Assembly: GCA_002238765.1 (NCBI GenBank)
Contig: MPMZ01000036.1
Coordinates: 1 to 32,180, forward strand
Reading direction: 5' to 3'
DNA from: Nitrospira sp. bin75
GTDB lineage: Bacteria; Nitrospirota; Nitrospiria; Nitrospirales; UBA8639
DNA: 32,180 bases
Position numbers and translations under genes: made by a program. The first letter of the stretch is position 1. Every line of letters begins with the position of its first letter. The notes beneath the pieces were generated by a model. The model did no database searches. It had not been told where the DNA came from and worked only from the letters and a program-made list of their open reading frames with translations. Shown here piece by piece: positions 16,441-21,917 of this stretch.

Positions 16441-17148
16441 ATGGACGTGCGAGGGGTACCGGTGGAGGTGATCCGCAAGGACATCAAGAACCTCCACGTG
16501 GGAGTCTACCCGCCGAGTGGCCGTGTGCGGGTGGCGGCCCCGTTGTGGCTTGATGACAACGCCGTGCGGCTGGCCGTCATTTCACGCCTGGGATGGATTC
16601 GACGACAGCAGATTGGCTTCGAACAGCAGGATCGCCAATCTCAGCGGGAGTTCGTCACTGGTGAGAGCCATTATTTTGAAGGGCGACGCTACCGGCTCGA
16701 TGTACTTGAGCGCGCTGGTCGACCGACTATTCGCCTACTTAACAACACAACGATGGAACTGTGTGTTGCCCCGGGTGCTGACCGGGCCGCACGGGAGGCT
16801 GTGCTGCATCAATGGTATCGCCGCCAACTCTGTGACCAGTTGCCGGTGCTTCTCGCCAGTTGGGAACGGAAAGTTGGCGTGACTGTCGATGATGTGCGGA
16901 TCAAGAAGATGAAGACTCTCTGGGGCTCTTGCACCGTTGAAGCCAAACGCATCTGGATAAACCTCGAACTGGCCAAAAAACCAACTTCGTGCTTGGAGTA
17001 CATCCTTGTGCACGAAATGGTTCACTTGATCGAGCGTAGTCACAACGATCGTTTTCGGGATCTGATGGACAGGCTCATGCCTCAGTGGCGCGTGCATAGG
17101 GATGAACTCAACCGTGCGCCGCTTGCACACATGGACTGGCGTTACTGA
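16441..17148 (+). CDS. YgjP-like (DUF45) zinc metallopeptidase-domain protein
   Basis: This protein of about 235 aa has the YgjP/DUF45 layout. The N-terminus VRGVPVEVIRKDIKNLHVGV is followed by YPPSGRVRVAAPLWL, then KKMKTLWGSCT and the zinc-binding HEMVHLIERSHNDRF. The metal ligands are probably H191, H195 and H201, with E192 as the catalytic residue. Such proteins very often close type I RM operons, and their role there is not established. The ATG at 16441 has AGAGG 7 nt before it and gives the usual N-terminus. A GTG at 16414, overlapping hsdR by 11 nt with GAAGG upstream, is an alternative that would add nine residues. It is the last gene of the operon. Confidence 0.9.
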   Translation: MDVRGVPVEVIRKDIKNLHVGVYPPSGRVRVAAPLWLDDNAVRLAVISRLGWIRRQQIGFEQQDRQSQREFVTGESHYFEGRRYRLDVLERAGRPTIRLLNNTTMELCVAPGADRAAREAVLHQWYRRQLCDQLPVLLASWERKVGVTVDDVRIKKMKTLWGSCTVEAKRIWINLELAKKPTSCLEYILVHEMVHLIERSHNDRFRDLMDRLMPQWRVHRDELNRAPLAHMDWRY

Positions 17149-17155
17149 ATGGCAA

Positions 17156-17172
17156 GCGCGATGAGATCGCGC
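17156..17172 (+). terminator. Hairpin just after the restriction operon
   Basis: GCGCGAT (17156-17162) and ATCGCGC (17166-17172) form a perfect 7-bp stem with a 3-nt loop, 7 nt after the metallopeptidase stop. There is no U-tract, so it is at best a weak intrinsic terminator or an RNA 3'-end stabiliser. Confidence 0.3.
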
Positions 17173-17204
17173 GGCTACGACTGCAAAAACCCCAAAGATC
17201 CTGG

Positions 17205-17225
17205 ATCCCCGATCCAGTCGGGGAT
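17205..17225. repeat. Palindromic intergenic repeat (ATCCCCGA family)
   Basis: ATCCCCGA (17205-17212) and TCGGGGAT (17218-17225) flank TCCAG, followed by GACAGGAGGGGA. It is the same family as the copies at 113-133 and 6526-6645. Confidence 0.65.
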
Positions 17226-17269
17226 GACAGGAGGGGAGTCAAGGGTGATAGAAGGAGAGACTGAGGGAT

Positions 17270-17536
17270 TGTAAATGTTCAGTCATTCATTGACACTTTC
17301 CGCTGTCTCCTTCTGTGCCTCAGTGCCCCTCCTTTGTAAGGAGGGGCAAGGGGAGGTAGAAGATGTGGCAGGAACAGCGCAACCCTATGCCCCATGGACG
17401 CGTGGCTCTACCCCACCCGCATTCCCTCTCCGGAAATGCGCCCACTTACAAAGGGGAGGGAAAAGAAAGCCCTTCTTTCTGGTTCCCACTTTGTGGGCAG
17501 TTCCTCATTCTGTCAACGAATGACTGAACACCTACA
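17270..17536 (+). mobile_element. Complete MITE-like element, 267 bp, with 26-bp terminal inverted repeats
   Basis: The ends are TGTAAATGTTCAG/TCATTCATTGACA at 17270-17295 and TGTCAACGAATGA/CTGAACACCTACA at 17511-17536. They are inverted copies of each other with three mismatches in 26. Inside lie the CCCCTCCTT-TGT-AAGGAGGGG palindrome (17326-17346) and a segment (about 17377-17460) whose reverse complement recurs at 25998-26090. No transposase is encoded, and I see no clear target-site duplication. Its left half matches 1-112 in inverted orientation. It is probably a non-autonomous transposon. Confidence 0.65.
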
Positions 17537-17564
17537 GCGATGACAGCGGGGAAAAGCAGATAGT

Positions 17565-17608
17565 TCCTTCGCTTCGCTCAGGACAAGCAGGACAAGCTCG
17601 GAATGACA
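17565..17608 (-). repeat. Dispersed CTTCGCTCAGGAC repeat
   Basis: CCTTCGCTTCGCTCAGGACA, followed by AGCAGGACAAGCTCGGAATG, is the inverted form of the TCCTGAGCG...GAAGG repeat found at 1001 and 6474, and inside glyS at 20364. Confidence 0.55.
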
Positions 17609-17641
17609 CTGTGGTGTTGAGTGTCGCCCGGAGCCCCGTGC

Positions 17642-17670
17642 TTGACACTCTCAGGGTTTGTTGCTAACTT
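17642..17670 (+). promoter_or_regulatory. Candidate promoter of glyQ
   Basis: A perfect TTGACA (17642-17647) is followed after 17 nt by TAACTT (17665-17670), a weak -10. It lies about 68 nt before the chosen glyQ start and inside the longer possible reading frame beginning at 17621, which supports the later start. Confidence 0.4.
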
Positions 17671-17737
17671 CTGTTATTTAGACATTTTTTTGCCGGTCGG
17701 GTCGAAACGGCTACGGGGCCCGGCGGCAACGACCCCC

Positions 17738-18646
17738 GTGACCGTTCAGAATCTTATCCTCTCGCTTCATCAGTTTTGGTCAAAACACGACTGCATCATT
17801 TGCCAGCCGTATGATTTGGAAAAGGGCGCCGGGACGTTCAATCCGGCCACTTTTCTGCGTGCCTTGGGGCCGGAGCCCTGGCGTGCGGCGTACGTCGAGC
17901 CCTGCCGCCGTCCCACCGACGGCCGGTATGGCGAGAACCCCAACCGATTGCAGCATTATTATCAGTACCAGGTGGTGATCAAGCCGTGCGTGGATACGAT
18001 CCAGTCGTTGTATCTCGAGAGTCTCTCGACGCTGGGGATCGATCCCCACAAACATGACATCCAGTTCAGGCAGGATGATTGGGAATCGCCGACGTTGGGC
18101 GCGTGGGGGCTGGGCTGGGAAGTGCGGCTTGACGGTATGGAGATCACCCAGTTTACCTATTTCCAGGAGGCCGGCGGGCATACGCTCGATCCGGTGACCG
18201 TGGAACTGACCTATGGGACGGAGCGGATTGCCATGTATTTGAATGGGGTCGATAACGTGTACGATCTCGAGTGGTCGGAGGGCGTCAGTTACGGCGATTT
18301 ATTCCATGATTCGGAGGTCCAGTTCTCTCAATACCACTTCGAGGTCGCGGATATTGACATGATCCGGACGATGTTTGCGTCTTGTGAGAACGAATGTCGC
18401 ACGTTGTTGCAACAGGGGCTCGCGTTGCCCGCCTATGATTATTGTATGAAGACCTCGCACTTGTTCAACGTCCTGGATGCGCGGGGCGCGTTGAGCGTGG
18501 CCGAACGAACGGGTTTTATCGGGCGCGTGCGCGGGCTCGCGCGGGGCTGCGCGGATGCGTACGTCGAACGGCGAAAGAGCCTGGGTTTCCCGTTGTTGGC
18601 CGGAGCAGGGGCGGAGCCTGCCGTATCTTCCAAAGAGAGGCCATGA
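17738..18646 (+). CDS. glyQ: Glycyl-tRNA synthetase alpha subunit
   Basis: GlyQ is the catalytic subunit of the alpha2beta2 class II glycyl-tRNA synthetase, charging tRNA-Gly with GlyS. The 302 aa product opens with [20 protein letters not shown] and [20 protein letters not shown]. It contains class II motif regions ([65 protein letters not shown]). The GTG at 17738 gives the normal family N-terminus and length (about 290-300 aa). The frame stays open back to an ATG at 17621, but that would add a 39-residue unrelated leader upstream of the candidate promoter. No strong ribosome site is seen. glyS follows after a repeat-filled gap of 92 nt, so the two may share a transcript. Confidence 0.96.
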   Translation: MTVQNLILSLHQFWSKHDCIICQPYDLEKGAGTFNPATFLRALGPEPWRAAYVEPCRRPTDGRYGENPNRLQHYYQYQVVIKPCVDTIQSLYLESLSTLGIDPHKHDIQFRQDDWESPTLGAWGLGWEVRLDGMEITQFTYFQEAGGHTLDPVTVELTYGTERIAMYLNGVDNVYDLEWSEGVSYGDLFHDSEVQFSQYHFEVADIDMIRTMFASCENECRTLLQQGLALPAYDYCMKTSHLFNVLDARGALSVAERTGFIGRVRGLARGCADAYVERRKSLGFPLLAGAGAEPAVSSKERP

Positions 18647-18654
18647 CCGGATGG

Positions 18655-18722
18655 CGCAACTCTGTGCTCCATGGGCGAATTCCTCTACCCCACCTGACCT
18701 CCCCTTACAAAGGGGAGGAAAC
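18655..18722 (+). repeat. Dispersed repeat between glyQ and glyS
   Basis: GCGCAACTCTGTGCTCCATG...CTCTACCCCACC matches the MITE interior (about 17377-17425). It ends in the palindrome CCTCCCCTT-ACA-AAGGGGAGG (18698-18718), immediately before the glyS start. In RNA the palindrome would form a 9-bp hairpin in the glyQ-glyS leader and could affect the GlyQ:GlyS ratio; that effect is speculation. Confidence 0.6.
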
Positions 18723-18738
18723 CCGACGGTAAACTTCA

Positions 18739-20919
18739 GTGTCTACGAAACATCCTAAACGAGACCGTCTCCCCACGACCTCTTTTCTCCTGGAAATCGG
18801 GTCCGAAGAGTTGCCCTGGCAAATGGTTCAACCGGCCATGACGCAACTCGGCGAATTGATCGACGGGTTCTTGGCGGATCACCGTCTTTCCCATGACCAG
18901 ATCCGGACGTTCGGGACTCCGCGCCGTGTCGCGGTCCTCGTCACGGGTTTGGCCGCGAAGCAAACACCGGCTGTACAGGAAGCGCTGGGTCCGTCCAAAT
19001 CCGTGGCGTTTGACGCCCAGGGCCATCCGACGAAGGCCGCTCAGGGGTTTGCAAAATCTCAAGGTGTGGATGTCGGCGAATTGGAGACCCGGGAAACACC
19101 CAAAGGAGTGTACCTCTGCGCGGTCAAACGGGAGAAGGGGTTACCCGCATCCCAGGTCTTGACCGAGCATCTCCCCGGTCTCCTTCAGCAACTCACCTTT
19201 CCGAAAACCATGCGATGGAACGCGTCGGGGATCCGGTATCCACGGCCTATCCGTTGGTTGGCCGCCGTTGTGGGCAGCAGGCCCTTGTCGTTTGATTTCG
19301 CCGGGGTGCGGTCGGGCGGCCATTCCTGGGGGCACAGGTTTTTGTCAGGCGGAAAGGCCGGCGCGGCAAGCCGGGGAATCAGGATCCGCCGGCCGGAACT
19401 GTATGAAGCGGCATTGGCCCGCGGGGGCGTGACGGTTGATCCGGCCCGGCGGCGGGAGGCGCTTGCCGGACAGCTCAAGCAGCTTGCCCGTTCGGTCAAG
19501 GGACGGGTGTATCAGGCCAATCATGAAGAACTTCTCGACCAGGCCGTGTTTTCGTTGGAATGTCCCAATGTTGTCTGCGGATCGTTTGATCGGATGTACT
19601 TGGCCGTGCCGCAGGAAGTGCTGATTGCCTCCATGGAAGAGCATCAGGGGTTTTTCTCGGTCGTCAATCGGAAAGGGGAACTTTTTCCCCGGTTTTTCGC
19701 TCCCACCAACATGGAGTTGAGAAACATGGAATTGATCAGGGTCGGCAACGAACGGGTCCTGGCCGCGCGCTTGGCGGACGCCCGGTATTTTTTTGATGAG
19801 GATCGCAAGGTGAAACTGGCCGACCGCGTGCAGGAACTGCATGGGGTGGTGTTTCACAAGCGACTGGGCTCCTTGTATGAAAAAACCCAACGGACGATTG
19901 ACTTGGTGGGGGCCTTGGCTGATGCCGCCGGTATCCCGGAGGTCAAGGAATCGTGTCAGCGGGCGGCGTTTTTGAGTAAGGCCGATCTGGTGACGGGGAT
20001 GGTAGGGGAATTTCCCACGCTTCAGGGCGTGATGGGGGAACATTATGCGGCACATGACGGGGAGTCCGTCGAGGTGTGCCAGGCCATCGGGGAATACTAC
20101 CGGCCTCGCACGCCGGATGACGCCATTCCCGAAACCACGATAGGCCGATTGCTGGCGCTGGCTGACCGGCTGGAAACCCTGGCAGCGTTTTTCTACGCCG
20201 GGATGGTTCCGTCAGGCTCGGAAGATCCCTTCGGGCTTCGCCGCGGTGCGTTCGGCGTGATTCGGATCGTGATCGAAGCCGGGTTGAACATCAATCTGGC
20301 AGACATCCTGAGCAAGGCGGAACGTTTGATTGTAGAGCAGGGCGTCAAGGCGGGCGGACACCCTTCGGCTTCGCTCAGGGCAGGCTCCGGTCCGCCCCCA
20401 CGGAAATTCTTGGAGGAGCGCCTTCGCTATTATGGCCGGACCGTGGCGGGCTATCGTGAGGACGTGATGGACAGTGTGCTGGCCCGTGCCGATGGCGCCG
20501 ATTGCGATCTCCGTGATTTGTTTTTGCGCATGGACGCGCTGCAGGCGATCACGAGTCAGCAGGACTTCGAGTCGTTGATTGTCGGGTTCAAGCGGGCGCA
20601 CCGGATCGTGGAAAAGGAAGGCTGGACAGCAAGGACCGTCGAGGCCTCGCTGTTGACCCATCCGACGGAGCAGACGTTACATCAGGCCATGGACACGGCC
20701 ACACGTGGGGTCGGACACTCGCTTGACGTCCATGATTATCACGGCGCCCTGAAGTACCTCATTGGGCTGAAAAGCCCCATCGACGAATTTTTCGACGGGG
20801 TGCTGGTGAATGCCCCGGAACCCGAGGTGCGGGCAAACCGGTTGTCGCTCTTGCGTCAGGTCGATGACCTGTTTGCGACATTCGGGGATTTGTCGCAAAT
20901 CCAGGTGCAGGGCCAGTAG
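18739..20919 (+). CDS. glyS: Glycyl-tRNA synthetase beta subunit, with an in-frame repeat insertion
   Basis: GlyS is the tRNA-binding partner of GlyQ. The 726 aa product starts near SFLLEIGSEELPWQMVQPAM, the classic GlyS N-terminus. It has FGTPRRVAVLVTGLAAKQTP, RWNASGIRYPRPIRWLAAVV, the internal HD-like region (GEHYAAHDGESVEVCQAIGEYY), LALADRLETLAAFF, and a C-terminal DALR-type anticodon-binding end (PEPEVRANRLSLLRQVDDLF). The start is a GTG, placed only about 20 nt after a palindromic repeat. Residues about 537-556 (GHPSASLRAGSGPPP) are not family sequence; they come from the dispersed CCTTCGGCTTCGCTCAGGGC repeat inserted in frame between EQGVKAG and FLEERLRYYG. The enzyme is essential, so the insert must be tolerated. 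Confidence 0.96.
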   Translation: MSTKHPKRDRLPTTSFLLEIGSEELPWQMVQPAMTQLGELIDGFLADHRLSHDQIRTFGTPRRVAVLVTGLAAKQTPAVQEALGPSKSVAFDAQGHPTKAAQGFAKSQGVDVGELETRETPKGVYLCAVKREKGLPASQVLTEHLPGLLQQLTFPKTMRWNASGIRYPRPIRWLAAVVGSRPLSFDFAGVRSGGHSWGHRFLSGGKAGAASRGIRIRRPELYEAALARGGVTVDPARRREALAGQLKQLARSVKGRVYQANHEELLDQAVFSLECPNVVCGSFDRMYLAVPQEVLIASMEEHQGFFSVVNRKGELFPRFFAPTNMELRNMELIRVGNERVLAARLADARYFFDEDRKVKLADRVQELHGVVFHKRLGSLYEKTQRTIDLVGALADAAGIPEVKESCQRAAFLSKADLVTGMVGEFPTLQGVMGEHYAAHDGESVEVCQAIGEYYRPRTPDDAIPETTIGRLLALADRLETLAAFFYAGMVPSGSEDPFGLRRGAFGVIRIVIEAGLNINLADILSKAERLIVEQGVKAGGHPSASLRAGSGPPPRKFLEERLRYYGRTVAGYREDVMDSVLARADGADCDLRDLFLRMDALQAITSQQDFESLIVGFKRAHRIVEKEGWTARTVEASLLTHPTEQTLHQAMDTATRGVGHSLDVHDYHGALKYLIGLKSPIDEFFDGVLVNAPEPEVRANRLSLLRQVDDLFATFGDLSQIQVQGQ
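20361..20396 (-). repeat. Dispersed repeat inserted in frame inside glyS
   Basis: CCCTTCGGCTTCGCTCAGGG followed by CAGGCTCCGG belongs to the family at 1001, 6474 and 17565. It encodes PSASLRAGSG within GlyS and keeps the frame open. Flanking GC-rich residues (GGH and PPP) probably belong to the insertion. Confidence 0.75.
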
Positions 20920-20947
20920 GGGGTAGTCTGTGGTTTGTTGACATTCC

Positions 20948-21030
20948 CCCTCACCCCAGCCCTCTCCCGCCAAGGGAGAGGGAGTGAAGAGAATTTCCTC
21001 TCCCTTGATGGGAGAGGATGAAGGTGAGGG
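20948..21030. repeat. Nested inverted repeats downstream of glyS
   Basis: An outer pair, CCCTCACC (20948-20955) and GGTGAGGG (21023-21030), encloses two perfect hairpins. These are CCCTCTCCC/GGGAGAGGG (20960-20982, loop GCCAA) and CCTCTCCC/GGGAGAGG (20997-21017, loop TTGAT). The structure could stop transcription after glyS, but it looks like a genome-wide repeat rather than a dedicated terminator. Confidence 0.65.
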
Positions 21031-21092
21031 TGGTAAAAGCCTTTGTCTTTGTGCCGGAGGAAAAAGAAAAGACACTGGATGCCTATAGATCG

Positions 21093-21184
21093 TCTGGATC
21101 CCCGATCAGGTCGTGGACAAGCGTCGGGCATGACAGAAGGAGGCAGTACCCTACAGGTCGGGTTAGCTGAAGGCGTAACCCGAC
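21093..21184. repeat. Degraded ATCCCCGA repeat followed by a GTCGGGTTA hairpin
   Basis: CTGGATCCCCGATCAGGTCG and GTCGGGCATGAC form a worn copy of the ATCCCCGA family. Just after it, GTCGGGTTA (21157-21165) and TAACCCGAC (21176-21184) make a perfect 9-bp stem with a 10-nt loop, a second, unrelated palindromic repeat type. Confidence 0.6.
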
Positions 21185-21189
21185 AAACA

Positions 21190-21345
21190 ACTGAATGCAG
21201 AAAATGATAAGAGGCATAGCGTACACAAAAAAGAGCAAAAAATAACCAAAATGGAGCAGAAATGACTCTAAATTGATGTATTTTGTATGCCAAAATGCTC
21301 TATTTTGCATCAATTTGGAGACTTTGATGTTTCTCTGTTGAGCTG
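21190..21345. other. AT-rich leader with an inverted repeat
   Basis: This stretch is far more AT-rich than its surroundings and contains AAATTGATG (21270-21278) with its exact inverted partner CATCAATTT (21308-21316), 29 nt apart. It lies directly before the small membrane protein gene and could hold its promoter or an operator. I cannot assign a convincing -35/-10 pair. Confidence 0.4.
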
Positions 21346-21360
21346 GAGACGTGAGTCGCC

Positions 21361-21810
21361 ATGACTTTTTCCGAGTCCGGATTCCGATGGTTTCGCCGTG
21401 GGATTACGTTCAGTTTGATCGTCGTCTGTAACGTGATGCTGTTGGGGGCGTTGTGGGTCTCCGGCCTGGATCTGGATTTCGTCCTGACCGATTCCGAACT
21501 CTACCATCCGGAATCGGGGCATTGTGTGGGGGTAGCCTGGACCGAGGTGTCCGGGGTCGAAGGGCCGATCCGGGTGTGTTCGGAATGGTTGGATACGACT
21601 GACCCCACCGGGCGGGTCCATACCTTACGGGCGGGAGAGCCGTTGGCCATGAGCACCGAAGGAAACCTGTACTATGCAAACCTCAGAAGTGCCGACCATT
21701 GGGTGTTGGGGCTGTTGTTGTTTACCGTGGCGGTCGTCTACTTGGGCATGCGGACCAAGCGCGTGCTGTTGACCTGGTACGAGACGCGTCTTCGCAAACA
21801 GGAGTCGTGA
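21361..21810 (+). CDS. Unrecognised small two-span membrane protein
   Basis: I do not recognise this 149 aa protein. One hydrophobic helix lies near residues 14-34 (GITFSLIVVCNVMLLGALWV) and a second near 112-130 (HWVLGLLLFTVAVVYLGM), followed by a basic tail (MRTKRVLLTWYETRLRKQES). The 75-residue loop between them contains two Cys (C56, C73), many acidic residues and several short beta-like stretches, and is probably periplasmic. The ATG at 21361 is the first start after the AT-rich leader; GGAG lies about 12 nt upstream. It precedes ppdK by about 107 nt on the same strand. No functional inference is justified. Confidence 0.7.
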   Translation: MTFSESGFRWFRRGITFSLIVVCNVMLLGALWVSGLDLDFVLTDSELYHPESGHCVGVAWTEVSGVEGPIRVCSEWLDTTDPTGRVHTLRAGEPLAMSTEGNLYYANLRSADHWVLGLLLFTVAVVYLGMRTKRVLLTWYETRLRKQES

Positions 21811-21917
21811 ATAAATTTTTGAGGGGAATCCGATCATTGTGTTAAATTTTCATTTCAGAGGTTCACCGGCCGGATCGAAGCTGTCGCCTCGTGCCGGTCA
21901 AAGGGGAGAACTCATGC

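Noticed and set aside
17275-17523. 82-codon frame inside the MITE-like element
   Set aside because: It lies wholly within repeat sequence, has low-complexity content, and is not preserved in the other copy at 1-112.
17621-17737. Longer glyQ start at 17621
   Set aside because: It adds 39 residues unlike GlyQ, lies upstream of the best TTGACA promoter candidate, and the GTG at 17738 gives the normal N-terminus.
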